Positions 16,418 to 26,313 of a stretch of DNA of 64,000 bases are shown here, in pieces. The notes below the pieces were generated by a model. The model saw nothing but the letters and a program-made list of their open reading frames with translations, made no database searches and was not told the origin of the DNA. The stretch's first letter is position 1. Each line of letters starts with the position of its first letter. The stretch lies in the NCBI GenBank assembly GCA_964573295.1, contig CAZNJE010000001.1, forward strand, positions 1 through 64,000, read 5' to 3'. The position numbers were made by a program, and so were the translations under genes. The stretch is from CAYQJL01 sp964573295 (GTDB lineage Bacteria > Eisenbacteria > RBG-16-71-46 > CAIMUX01 > WJJG01).

Positions 16418-16473
16418 ATTGCGATCTGGGGATGCGACTCGATATACATGCTGGAGAGGATCCAGGAGCCGCT

Positions 16474-16502
16474 TGTTTCAAAATCGAACAGAGAAGACTG
16501 TC

Positions 16503-16515
<13 letters not shown>
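16474..16515. promoter_or_regulatory. Inverted repeat around the stop of the sigma-54 activator gene
   Basis: TGTTTCAA at 16474-16481 and TTGAAACA at 16508-16515 form 8-bp arms around 26 nt; an inner ACAG/CTGT pairing could nest inside on the minus-strand RNA. The outer arm overlaps the last codons and stop at 16503. It could be a weak terminator between the activator and dnaK. Confidence 0.3.
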
Positions 16516-17488
<973 letters not shown>

Positions 17489-17492
<4 letters not shown>

Positions 17493-19180
17493 GATCGATC
17501 CTCCTGGGGTGTTGCCGACCCGCGTGGCTGCTCACCCGGCCCATGCGGCCGAGCACCTGGCTCGATCGGCGGAGCGCCCGAACAGCTCGACTGCCCCTCT
17601 GAGTCGGTGTCGGCCGGTCCCTCGACTGCCGCTTGGGTGGGCACAGCGGCTGGCGGCACCTCCTCCGCGCCCTCGACGCCCTCTGCGCCCTCTGCGCCCT
17701 CCTCGAGCGGACGCATGTGGGGAAAGAGGAGTACGTCGCGGATCGCACTGCTCCCGGTGAGCAGCATGACCAATCGGTCGATCCCGATCCCCACCCCCGC
17801 CGTCGGCGGCATGCCGTGCTCGAGAGCATCCACATATTCGTCGTCGAGCGGGTGGGCTTCCTCATCGCCGGCCTCGCGCAGCGACGTTTGCATCTCGAAC
17901 CGCTGACGTTGATCGATCGGATCATTGAGTTCGGTAAACGCGTTGGCGAACTCCATACCGGCGATGAAAAGCTCGAACCGTTCCACCAGGTCGGCATGTT
18001 TGCGGTGACGCTTGGCCAGCGGCGAGACCTCGAGAGGATGATCCATGACGAAGGTCGGCTGCACCAGATGAGGTTGCACGGTGAGGTCGAATACCTTCTC
18101 GATCAGCTTGCCGCGCGGCGTGCTCGCGGGCATTTCCCCACCGTGCTTCCGGCAAAGCTCGTGGAGCGACTCAGCCGGTAATGGCCCGACACTGACACCC
18201 GTGTGCTCCTCGATCAGATCCAGCATCGAGGCTCGTGCGAAAGGCTTCGCGAAATCGATGCGCTGCCCCTCATAGGAGGCGGCTTCCTCTCTGGCAATCG
18301 CCGCCGCCGCACGTCGGAACATGTCCTCGACCAGATCCATGGCATCGTGGTAGTCGGCATAGGCCCAGTAGAACTCGAGCAAGGTGAACTCCGGATTGTG
18401 CTGGCGATCCAGCCCCTCGTTGCGGAAGACGCGCCCAAGCTCGTAGACACGCTCGAGTCCCCCCACGATCAGCTTCTTCAGCGGCAGCTCCTCGGCGATC
18501 CGCAGGTACAGGTCCATTTCCAGTGCCCGGTGGTGGGTCTTGAACGGATTGGCCAAGCCGCCCCCGTAGATGCTTTGCAGGATCGGGGTCTCGACCTCCA
18601 AGAACCCCATCTCATCCAGATAGCGGCGCAAGAAGCGGATCGTCTCGGCCCGGCGCCGGAAGACCTCCCGAGAGTCGGGGTTCAAGATCAAATCCAGGTA
18701 CCGTTGGCGATAGCGGGCCTCGCGGTCGCGGAAGGCGTCGTAGACTACGCCGTCCTTCTCCTTGACTACCGGCAGTGGACGCACGGCCTTGGCAAGGACC
18801 TCGATGCTGTCAGCCTGCAAGCTGATCTCGCCGGTACGGGTGCGGAACGCCTCGCCTTCGGCGCCGATCAAATCGCCCAGATCGAGCAGTTTGAGAAGTC
18901 GGTAGGGCTCCTCGCCCACCCGGTCCTTGCGGATGTAGAGCTGCAGTCTCCCGGTAGCGTCTTCGATATGCACGAAGCTGGCCTTACCCATCGGTCGCAT
19001 GGCACGCAAACGACCGGCCACGCGTAGCCCTCTTTCACCCTCGAGCTCACCGAACGCTTCATGGACCTGCCGGCAGGCGTGGGTACGGCGGAAAGTGTGC
19101 GGGAAGGGCTCGAAACCCAACTCCCTCATCTTCGCCATCTTCTCGAGTCGCGCCGCACGCAAGTCGCGGGGTGCCTCCAC
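17489..19180 (-). CDS. lysS: Lysyl-tRNA synthetase, class II
   Basis: 563 aa. Charges tRNA-Lys in the cytoplasm. The N-terminal OB-fold anticodon-binding domain contains RVAGRLRAMRPMGKASFVHI. Class II motifs follow: YRQRYLDLILNP, motif 2 FRNEGLDRQHNPEFT, and motif 3 at the C-terminal GIGIDRLVMLLTGSSAIRD followed by LLFPHMRP. About 70 residues of Glu/Gly/Pro-rich sequence (GAEGAEGVEGAEE and beyond) extend past the normal end and are probably disordered. The start is GTG at 19180 with AGGAGGG just upstream. The stop overlaps the start of the sigma-54 activator gene, forming an unusual lysS-activator pair. Confidence 0.96.
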
Positions 19181-19357
19181 GGTGCCCTCCTATCCCCATC
19201 AAAGGTATGACGAACAAGATGGCATTCTAACGGGAGCTCCCCCCTCTCGCAACGGGGTGATCCCTGGATCTAGCCGCGACCTCAGTGCGCGACTCCCCCC
19301 GCAGCGATTGCATTATCGCAGCAGGTCTCCGCACGGCATGTCGCCATGGGATAGTCT

Positions 19358-19459
19358 GCCGGTCTCGCGGCCGGTCTCGCAGGCCGGTCTCGCGGCCGGT
19401 CTCGCAGGCCGGTCTCGCAGGCCGGTCTCGCAGGCCGGTCTCGCAGGCCGGTCTCGCAG
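19358..19459. repeat. 12/13-bp tandem array, 8 units
   Basis: GCCGGTCTCGCAG (13 bp) and GCCGGTCTCGCG (12 bp) alternate at first, and then the 13-bp form repeats five times. The mixed unit length shows that single-base loss occurred within the array. Confidence 0.93.
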
Positions 19460-19710
19460 GCCGTCCTTTCCTTCTGTGACGCATTCACGCGGGGCTACCC
19501 GGGGGTTGGCCAGGTGGGTAGCCAAGGGTGCCAGAGACCGGCCGGAGGATAATCTTGCGCGCGGCGGATTCGCGGGGGCAATCCGGCGATCGGCCGCGCC
19601 CGGCACCCTCAAGCGGGCATTCAGAAGCCTGCTCAGTGCGGCAGATTCGAGACGGTTGTACGACCGCCGCCTCCAGACGACGCGTCCGCCTCGGGGTAGC
19701 GCCCGGCCGG

Positions 19711-19776
19711 TAGCGGACGACAGCAGACGGCAGCGGACGACAGCAGACGGCAGCGGACGACAGCGGCCGACAGCGG
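19711..19776. repeat. 20-bp tandem array, about 3 units
   Basis: Unit GCAGCGGACGACAGCAGACG in about three copies, with shorter GACAGCGGC-type derivatives at the right end. It lies between lysS and yggS. Confidence 0.85.
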
Positions 19777-19908
19777 ACATTCGAGGAGACACCCAGCGAA
19801 TGCGGAGCCCTCTAACTACGCTTGCCGAAAGCGTACGATGGCGAACGCACGAGTTCCGATGAGACTACTGGGCATGCTAGGCTGTGTGCAGGAAGGAGAG
19901 TCTTGCGC

Positions 19909-20604
19909 ATGACGATCGCTGAACGAAGAGAACAGCTCCTGGAGCGAATTGCGCGGGCTGCCCAGCACGCGGGCCGAGATCCAGAGGAGGTCCGGCTCCT
20001 AGCCGTGTCGAAAACGGTGGGAAGCGATGCAGTGCGGGAGGCATTCGCTGCGGGCCACCGGCTCTTCGGCGAAAACCGGGCACAGGAATTGCGTAACAAG
20101 CGTCGTGCTTTGCAGGACCTCGGGATCGAGTGGCATTTCATCGGCCATTTGCAAACGAACAAAGTCCGCTACGTGGTACCCGGCTGTCCGTTGCTCCACA
20201 CGATGGACCGGATGGATCTAGCTCACAAGGTAGCCGCACGCCTGCCGGAGGCTGAGGTGCAACCCGTACTCGTTCAGGTCAACACCTCCGGCGAGGGCGC
20301 CAAGTCAGGAATCGAGCCGGAGCAGTTGCCGAACCTGCTCGATGAGTTGGTGACGGTCGAGCAGTTGCGAGTCGACGGTCTGATGACGATCGGCCCGTGG
20401 GGCGCTACCGAGGAGGAGAATCGCCGCTGCTTTCGCCTCTTGCGCGAAGCGCTTGTCCGCGAACGCATTCGAGGACGGCCACAGGCGCCTCTCACCGATT
20501 TGTCGATGGGCATGTCGGACGATTTCGAGACAGCCATCGCTGAAGGAGCCACGATCGTGCGGATCGGGACCGACTTTTTCGGCCCACGCATCCAGCCCGG
20601 GTAG
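19909..20604 (+). CDS. yggS: Pyridoxal phosphate homeostasis protein (YggS/PROSC family)
   Basis: 231 aa, a cytoplasmic PLP-binding protein without known catalytic activity that buffers free PLP. LLAVSKTV carries the PLP-binding lysine. FGENRAQEL, WHFIGHLQTNK, VLVQVNTSGEGAKSG, GLMTIGP, LSMGMSDDFETAIAEGATIVRIG and FFGPR are all family signatures. The ATG at 19909 has GGAAGGAG 10 nt upstream; frames upstream of it do not resemble the family. It is a single plus-strand gene that converges with the TlpA-like gene across a 22-bp array. It is not linked to the proC/yggT genes that often accompany it. Confidence 0.97.
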   Translation: MTIAERREQLLERIARAAQHAGRDPEEVRLLAVSKTVGSDAVREAFAAGHRLFGENRAQELRNKRRALQDLGIEWHFIGHLQTNKVRYVVPGCPLLHTMDRMDLAHKVAARLPEAEVQPVLVQVNTSGEGAKSGIEPEQLPNLLDELVTVEQLRVDGLMTIGPWGATEEENRRCFRLLREALVRERIRGRPQAPLTDLSMGMSDDFETAIAEGATIVRIGTDFFGPRIQPG

Positions 20605-21040
20605 GGCAATCCTCCGGCACAGCGACCGGGACAGGAGGTTACCGCCAGAGCTTCGCGAGCGGGGTAGAAGGCCTCCGCGCCCGAGCTCTGCGACCCAGCA
20701 ATAGACTATCGCCCACCAGCGTGGCTAGCGGAGGAGTATGTTCTCGAGTATGTTCTCGATCCCGGATCGTGAGACAAAGGCGAGTCGCCTTCTCCTCCTG
20801 CTCCTCCTGCACAGGGTCCAGGGCTGCCGGCACCGGTTCTCACAGGGGCTCTGCCCCACTCGTGCGGAGCGTCTCCCGCACGGTTTGCGTACAGATCCCG
20901 CACGGTTTGGGTACAGATCCCGCACGGTTTGCGTACAGTTCCCGCACGGTTTGAGTACAGATCCCGCACGGTTTGCGTACAGTTCCCGCACGGTTTGCGC
21001 AGGGTTCGTGCAGCGCGCCTCCCGCAACGACCCTGCAGAA
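20605..21040. other. Convergent intergenic region with array
   Basis: Contains an 11-bp duplication (ATGTTCTCGAG, 20738-20760) and the 22-bp array listed separately. No gene and no clear terminator is seen for either flanking gene. Confidence 0.5.
20875..21000. repeat. 22-bp tandem array, 5.7 units
   Basis: Units start CCCGCACGGTTTG and end GTACAGAT or GTACAGTT; five full copies and a partial sixth. The unit is twice 11 bp, close to two DNA helical turns, so identical faces recur on one side of the helix. Confidence 0.95.
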
Positions 21041-21964
21041 CTACGCGTCCTCCTTCAGAGCGGCCATGACCAAGCCTTCGAGTTCCTCTCCCGATCGCAG
21101 ACCCATGATCTGCTCGACGACGCGCCCCCTCTTGTCGATGAGGTAGGAGGTCGGAATCCGGTTGACTCCGCCGTAGGCCATGCTGAGGCGGTGGCCACTC
21201 GGGATGATTGTGTAGTTGATATCAGGCCGAGAACGTAGAAACGGCTTGATGGCCGCCAAGCCCTTCTGATCAAGCGAAGGCGCCAGGATGGTGAGCCCCA
21301 GATCGCCATAGGTCTCCTGCAGGTGAACAAGGTGGGGGATCTCGCGCTTGCAGGGAGGGCACCACGTCGCCCAGAAAACCACCAGCACGACTTGACCGCG
21401 CAGCTGCTCCATCGTGACGGTACGACCGTTGATGTCGGTGAGCGGCACATCGGGCGCCATGGGGCGGGTATCGGCGGCCCGCAGTGTGGGTGCGCGGATG
21501 TGGTCTGGGAACGGTTGAGGCCCGTCCTCCTCCGGCACTGGTTCCATCATGTGGGCCTGATCGCCAACCGGGTCCTGGCTGCCGGTCTGGGACTGAGGTG
21601 TCGTTTCGCTTCCGTCGGCAGCAGCGCCGGATCTCCCGTCCTGGTCCGCTGCAATACCCGATCCCACCTTGTGACTGCCACGAGCGCCCGCCCCTACATC
21701 TTGGCTGCCATGAACGTCCGTCCCCGCGTCTTGGCCGGGATGAGAAGCGTCAATCTCCCTGACCGGCGGGGATTGGGCAGCATCAGTCCCCTGGCTTGAG
21801 AGGTCGCCGCCATCGCTGACCGTCCGCGACATGTCGTTCCCCGACGGGACCTCTCCTGCTCCAGCCGCTTGCTCATCACGGTCTCCGGAACAAGACCCGA
21901 GCAGCAGAAGCAACGATAACACTCCCAAGAATGTTCCCGCTGTGAAAACACGGCTGTGCTTCAT
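21041..21964 (-). CDS. TlpA-like thioredoxin-fold lipoprotein
   Basis: 307 aa. The lipoprotein signal (LSLLLLLGSC, lipobox LGSC) puts it in the periplasm, membrane anchored. Residues ~25-160 are low complexity, rich in Gly, Asp and Ser. The C-terminal ~140 residues are a TlpA/ResA-type thioredoxin domain: VVLVVFWATWCPPCKREIP with the CPPC redox pair, GLTILAPSLDQ, and the cis-proline loop VNRIPTSYLIDKRG. Such proteins reduce disulfides, for example in apocytochromes. No cytochrome c maturation genes adjoin, so the substrate is unknown. AAAGGA lies ~13 nt before the ATG. Confidence 0.9.
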   Translation of the reverse strand: MKHSRVFTAGTFLGVLSLLLLLGSCSGDRDEQAAGAGEVPSGNDMSRTVSDGGDLSSQGTDAAQSPPVREIDASHPGQDAGTDVHGSQDVGAGARGSHKVGSGIAADQDGRSGAAADGSETTPQSQTGSQDPVGDQAHMMEPVPEEDGPQPFPDHIRAPTLRAADTRPMAPDVPLTDINGRTVTMEQLRGQVVLVVFWATWCPPCKREIPHLVHLQETYGDLGLTILAPSLDQKGLAAIKPFLRSRPDINYTIIPSGHRLSMAYGGVNRIPTSYLIDKRGRVVEQIMGLRSGEELEGLVMAALKEDA

Positions 21965-22308
21965 GAGAATACCAGATCCTTTCTGAAGCCTAGGATACCT
22001 CTGTCCTAAGTCTTGAGGGTCTCATCTCCCCAGGTTCCAGGTGCTTCTGTCTTGGAATCCACGACGGACTCACCCAAGGTTCTCAAGATGCTTTCTAGGA
22101 CTCAAGCAGGCTCCCAGGGATCCAAACGCGCTGCCTGGCATCCAATACGATCCCGATCCGAAGACTGGAATGCAGCCGGCACAATCACCGTGATGTGCTC
22201 GATCTTCCCGATGCCCTCGGTGCCCTCGATCTACTTGATGCCCTCGGCCCCTTGATCTTCCCGATGCCCTCGGTGCCCTCGATGCACTCATCACACCATG
22301 GCCGCCGA
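21965..22308. other. Intergenic region with a 30-bp duplication
   Basis: A 30-bp segment beginning GATCTTCCCGATGCCC occurs at 22201-22230 and again at 22254-22283, separated by a related 23-bp piece. No gene is seen. Confidence 0.6.
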
Positions 22309-25011
22309 TCAGGCTAGACCTTTGCGCCGACGCAAGATCCACTCTAGAGCCAATGCTAACACGACGACCCCGAAGAGGACCCAATGGTTCCATATCTCGG
22401 CCTGCTGTACAACGCGGACCTTCTTGTAGCGTTCAGGGAGCGTCGAGAGCAGCGGATCCAGATCGCCCGCTACAGCCGCCGCGCCTCCGGAAGTCTCCGC
22501 CAACATGACAGGCACTGTGTACTCTGCAGACAAGTCGTAGAATTCGGCGCCCATCTCCTCGATCCAGAACAACCCTTCACTCGTTTGCGCACGAAGACCG
22601 CCTGTGGTCGAGGCCGTGGCCTGGAATCGGTACATGCCCGGCGCCAAAGCTGGCACCTGCCCTGCGTAGTGACCCGCCGGGCCGTCTGGATAGAGTCGGA
22701 TTTCAACGGGTCGCTCCTGAGACCTCACAGCTCCGAAGCCCGACCCGGCCGAGCCTGACATGCCGCCGTCCACCTCGCCCGACCCGGCCGAGCCTGACAT
22801 GCCGCCGTCCACCTCGCCCAATCCCGGGCCCGGTCCGTCATCGCCTCCACCTATTCCGGCATCCCCTGCACCCGTACCAGCATCGCGCCCAACGGATTCG
22901 GTATCCAACCTCGAGGCGGTATCCAACCTCGAGGCGGTATCCAACCTCGAGGCGGTTTCCGGATCGCCGCTCGAATCTGTCCCGTACTCGGGTGATCCGC
23001 GCAAGGTGTGAGGCGGCAGGCTGGCCACGGGCTCCACCGCGAGGCGAATGCCCGCTCCGGAGACCGGCTCGTAACTCTCGTCGAATAGCTGCGCCGTAAA
23101 TGCCACCGGTTCGCTGTCCTGGAAAACGTGCCGGGCCGATCGCGCCATGAACCGGTCCCGGTCGGACGGCTCGGTCAGCCAGCGCATGACCCGGCGCCAG
23201 AACTCGGGTGCTGGCGGTGCGACGACGCCGGAGGTTCGCATAGCAAAGTCCCATCGCCAGAATCCGCGACCGGTGAAGACGGCCACGCGCCCCCCCTCGG
23301 TACTGGCAAGGGCAAAGAGCGGAACCTCGCGGTTCGGGTGCGCCAACTCCGCCGACAGGAGCGTTGTTGCCGCCGGGGACACGCTGTACTGCCCCTCACG
23401 CACCCACACGGGGGGAAGCCGGCTCCACAGGGCCTCGAGATCTCCGGCCAACTCCCTCACTCCGGTCAGCTCGTGGGTCAGACCCGCGAGCGTGATCTCC
23501 GCCGAACTGATCGTGTACCCCCAGCGCCGGTCGGCCTGGACCGAAACCGGTAGCAACCCATCGAACCGCTGGCGCCAGCGTTGCAGATCGCCCTGCTCAG
23601 CGCCTCCCAGCCACAGGGCGCCGCCCCCTTCGGCCACGAAGGTCTCGATCGCACGAATGAACCCGTCCGGCAGCGCGCTGGGCGAGAGCCGGCCGATGAT
23701 GACTCCGGCGAAAGCGGCCAGATCCTCGGGCGACTCCGGAGGCGCAGGCGGACCGGGCTCGCCGTAGGCCAGCCAGCGATCGTCAGCCTGACGCACCAGG
23801 TAGGAGTAGGCCAGGGTCGTGTCGGCATCGAGCGTGCGTTTGAGAAAGGAGAAATCCCAGTCAGGCTCTCCCTCCAGGTAGAGAATCCGGGTCTTCTTCT
23901 CTCGGATCTCGGCCGCGAAGAGGCGGCGGTTGTTGAGGACCACCTGCTCGATGTCGCCGGAGGATGCAGTGACTTCAAACACGCTGAGGCCGGGGCGCGT
24001 GGGACGCAGCTCCAGCATGGTCTCACGTTCCAGGCCACTCTGTCCCTGAAGGGTGACGGTCTCCTCGGCCAGCACCGGTCCATGCGGTTCCAGGCTCCCC
24101 CCGACTGGGCGCAGCTCGCGAATGGTAAGGCTTACCTGATCGTAGGTCGGCCCCTCCATCCCCGGTCCAGCCGCATGTTCGAGCACGATCCGGACCGGAA
24201 ACGGTTCGGCGACATAGCCGATGCCGGGCGTGCGGACTTGCCGGATCAGAAGGTCGGGGGGTGACAGGGTATCGCCCACCAGGGCGGCGAAAACCGGTAG
24301 GGGTAGATTGCGTGCGACCAAGGCCGGGTCTTTCCCGGCGGTGTGAGCGCCGTCGGTCACCAGCAGTACGGCGCCCGCGGGTGACTCGGCCTGATGAAGC
24401 AGGACATCCTCCAGCGCCTCGCCCACTGCGGTGACACCCAGCGGGCGCCAGGGATAAGATCCCTCGCCCGGTGTACGGGCCTCCAGCCCTCCGGCAAAAC
24501 CCAAGACATCGATCTCGAAGTTCTCGCCCAGTGTCTCCTCGATGCGCCGCACCACCTCTTCGGCCTGATCCCGCCGGGTGTGCACTTGCTCATCGAACAT
24601 GATCCCGCCCGCCGCAGGCTCACCACGCACAGGTTCCGTACCGGCCGGCCCGCCAGGCAGCGGCCCGCCAGACAGCGCCCCGCCCTGAGCCCCGCCCTGC
24701 GCCCTCTCACCAGACAGCGCTCCGGCATGGGTCTCGGCCGGCAGTTTCATGCTCGAGGAGCGATCCACCAGCAGCGCCAGGCGCGGTTTCCCGGCTTGGT
24801 CGCCGGACCGGGTGAGAAGGGGTTGCAGCAGAAGAAGCAGAATGAGGAGCAGCGCCGAGAAGCGCAGGATGCGCAACAGTGTCTTCAGACCGCCCGAAAG
24901 AGGCGCGGCAAGTCGATGATAGGCCCACACCCCGACAACGACGGCGGCGAGCAGTGCTAGCCACCACAGGAAGTTGGGAGATACGAGGAAACTCAGGCTA
25001 GTCTCAGTCAT
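22309..25011 (-). CDS. VWA-domain membrane protein
   Basis: 900 aa. Two N-terminal membrane helices (residues ~12-30 and ~47-66) precede a von Willebrand A-type domain with the MIDAS motif DRSSS (83-87) and VTDGAHT. A middle region (ILYLEGEPDWDFSFLKR, FVAEGGGALWLGG) resembles the glutamine amidotransferase-like fold found in similar large BatA-related proteins. The C-terminus has a last helix (VLFGVVVLALALEWIL) ending in RRRKGLA. Most of the protein should face the periplasm. Low-complexity inserts include ASRLDT x3 and a duplicated 13-residue block. The function is not established; BatA-like proteins act in envelope or metal-dependent assemblies. No MoxR ATPase adjoins. Confidence 0.82.
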   Translation of the reverse strand: MTETSLSFLVSPNFLWWLALLAAVVVGVWAYHRLAAPLSGGLKTLLRILRFSALLLILLLLLQPLLTRSGDQAGKPRLALLVDRSSSMKLPAETHAGALSGERAQGGAQGGALSGGPLPGGPAGTEPVRGEPAAGGIMFDEQVHTRRDQAEEVVRRIEETLGENFEIDVLGFAGGLEARTPGEGSYPWRPLGVTAVGEALEDVLLHQAESPAGAVLLVTDGAHTAGKDPALVARNLPLPVFAALVGDTLSPPDLLIRQVRTPGIGYVAEPFPVRIVLEHAAGPGMEGPTYDQVSLTIRELRPVGGSLEPHGPVLAEETVTLQGQSGLERETMLELRPTRPGLSVFEVTASSGDIEQVVLNNRRLFAAEIREKKTRILYLEGEPDWDFSFLKRTLDADTTLAYSYLVRQADDRWLAYGEPGPPAPPESPEDLAAFAGVIIGRLSPSALPDGFIRAIETFVAEGGGALWLGGAEQGDLQRWRQRFDGLLPVSVQADRRWGYTISSAEITLAGLTHELTGVRELAGDLEALWSRLPPVWVREGQYSVSPAATTLLSAELAHPNREVPLFALASTEGGRVAVFTGRGFWRWDFAMRTSGVVAPPAPEFWRRVMRWLTEPSDRDRFMARSARHVFQDSEPVAFTAQLFDESYEPVSGAGIRLAVEPVASLPPHTLRGSPEYGTDSSGDPETASRLDTASRLDTASRLDTESVGRDAGTGAGDAGIGGGDDGPGPGLGEVDGGMSGSAGSGEVDGGMSGSAGSGFGAVRSQERPVEIRLYPDGPAGHYAGQVPALAPGMYRFQATASTTGGLRAQTSEGLFWIEEMGAEFYDLSAEYTVPVMLAETSGGAAAVAGDLDPLLSTLPERYKKVRVVQQAEIWNHWVLFGVVVLALALEWILRRRKGLA
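22742..22954. repeat. 39-bp and 18-bp in-frame repeats in the VWA gene
   Basis: Two perfect 39-bp copies (22742-22780, 22781-22819) encode a 13-residue Gly/Ser/Glu block. Three perfect 18-bp copies of GTATCCAACCTCGAGGCG (22901-22954) encode ASRLDT. Both periods are multiples of three. Confidence 0.95.
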
Positions 25012-25334
25012 CGATTAGGGTTCACCTTCCTGTCAGCAGTTCGATTCCACCGGCTTGGCAGTTCGATTCGACCTGCGTCTCGTCATGCGGCCGTGGCCGT
25101 AACCGTGGCCGTAACCGTGGCCGTAACCGTGGCCGTGACCGTGACCCTGGCCTGACCGTGGCCTGACCGTGGCCGTGGCCACGGCGTGACCGTGTTTCCT
25201 ACAATGACCCATCGGGACATCCGTGGTTCCCTCGAAGCCGACAACGCCTTGCCGGGAGCGCCTTGCCGGGAGCGCCCTGCCGACAACGCCTTGCCGCTAA
25301 CGCCTTGCCGGGAGCGCTTTGAGGTTGACTGTGG
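25012..25334. other. Intergenic region filled by two arrays
   Basis: Holds a 12-bp array CCGTGGCCGTAA from 25091 (four good units, then degenerating to ~25182) and a separate 14-bp array at 25245-25314. No gene is seen. Confidence 0.7.
25245..25314. repeat. 14-bp tandem array, 5 units
   Basis: Unit CGCCTTGCCGGGAG with two variants ending GACAA or GCTAA, five in phase, 20 bp beyond the stop of the phosphatidyltransferase gene. Confidence 0.93.
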
Positions 25335-26276
25335 CTAGCGGTGGCCGAGGTGGCGGCGGCGCCATTCCCGCTTTCGCTGACTCTCGTATCGTACCGCAGG
25401 CATCTTGAGGTTGACGATTCCGATGGTGAGGACGTGCGCGATCGCCAGGCAGAGCAAGACGGTAATCGAGGTCCGCAGAACTTCACCCAGGGTCAATGCC
25501 CAATGGGCTGTCCGAGCCAACTCCGGCACGACCGCTGCCGGTTCCAGAGCGGAGAGCCCCACGAGGCAGGTGGTAGCCACCGTCAGAAGGAAGCCGGTGC
25601 CCTTGCCCAACGGGGTAGGGTGAATCCAGACCTGCCCCTTCCAGAAGTAGAAGAGCAGGGTACCGAAGACCAAGAGGCTGCTACGCACAATGATGAGCAC
25701 CAGAACGAAGGTGCTCAGCAGGCCCGTCAGCGCGAGCATGGTCAGTACGCCCAAGTGCAGCAGCAGGTCCATCATCGGATCGAGCACGATCCCAAGTTTG
25801 GTCTGCTGATCGGTCCGCCGCGCCCACCAGCCGTCGACCACGTCGGTGAACTGAATCAGGGCATACGCCACTGCGGCCCACACGTAGTCGCCGGTTGCCA
25901 GCATGTAGAGCAGGGACGGTAGCAGGAAGCCGCGCGCCAAGGTCAGCAGGTTTGGACCCCCGAGACCCACCATCTGCCGTCCATCAACTGTTTCTAGAAA
26001 GCCAACATTGAGGACGGTCAAGAGGCCCACGGAAGAGATCCACGCCAGGTGCGAGAAGGCCAGCAGCATCCAGTAGGACCAATCCTGGCGCGACAAGAGA
26101 ACGAGATCCAATCCCGCGCACAAGATGGCCAAAGCGATGCCGGCGTGGATCAAAGATCGCATGCCGTCGGGGTTCTCGCGCGATCCCACCCGGCCGCGAA
26201 TCCACTCGAAGGCCACGACCGGACGGGCCTCGCGTCCGGTCGCCACCCATTTCAGCCGTGCCCACAGGCCTTGCAC
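25335..26276 (-). CDS. CDP-alcohol phosphatidyltransferase family membrane protein
   Basis: 313 aa. The signature D-x2-D-G-x2-A-R-x8-G-x3-D-x3-D is complete (from DVVDGWWARR to LDPMMD); these aspartates bind metal and catalyse phosphoalcohol transfer to make phospholipids. About six or seven hydrophobic segments surround it. The protein is larger than typical PgsA/PssA (~200 aa), with two extra N-terminal helices, so the product is uncertain. GTG at 26276 was chosen because AGGGAGG lies 5 nt upstream; the longer frame would overlap ppdK. It follows ppdK by 37 nt and is probably cotranscribed. Confidence 0.87.
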   Translation of the reverse strand: MQGLWARLKWVATGREARPVVAFEWIRGRVGSRENPDGMRSLIHAGIALAILCAGLDLVLLSRQDWSYWMLLAFSHLAWISSVGLLTVLNVGFLETVDGRQMVGLGGPNLLTLARGFLLPSLLYMLATGDYVWAAVAYALIQFTDVVDGWWARRTDQQTKLGIVLDPMMDLLLHLGVLTMLALTGLLSTFVLVLIIVRSSLLVFGTLLFYFWKGQVWIHPTPLGKGTGFLLTVATTCLVGLSALEPAAVVPELARTAHWALTLGEVLRTSITVLLCLAIAHVLTIGIVNLKMPAVRYESQRKREWRRRHLGHR

Positions 26277-26313
26277 GCTCACCTCCCTGATGAGGCCGGG
26301 AGGGCGCCTCGAG

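Larger units (their letters stand above)
19181..19908. other. Divergent intergenic region lysS / yggS
   Basis: About 730 bp that must hold promoters for both genes. It contains two separate arrays (19358-19459 and 19711-19776) and no recognisable gene. No clear -35/-10 pair could be picked with confidence. Confidence 0.5.

Noticed and set aside
16228..16502. CIRCE/HrcA operator upstream of dnaK.
   Set aside because: The TTAGCACTC-N9-GAGTGCTAA pattern is absent; the palindrome found is a different sequence.
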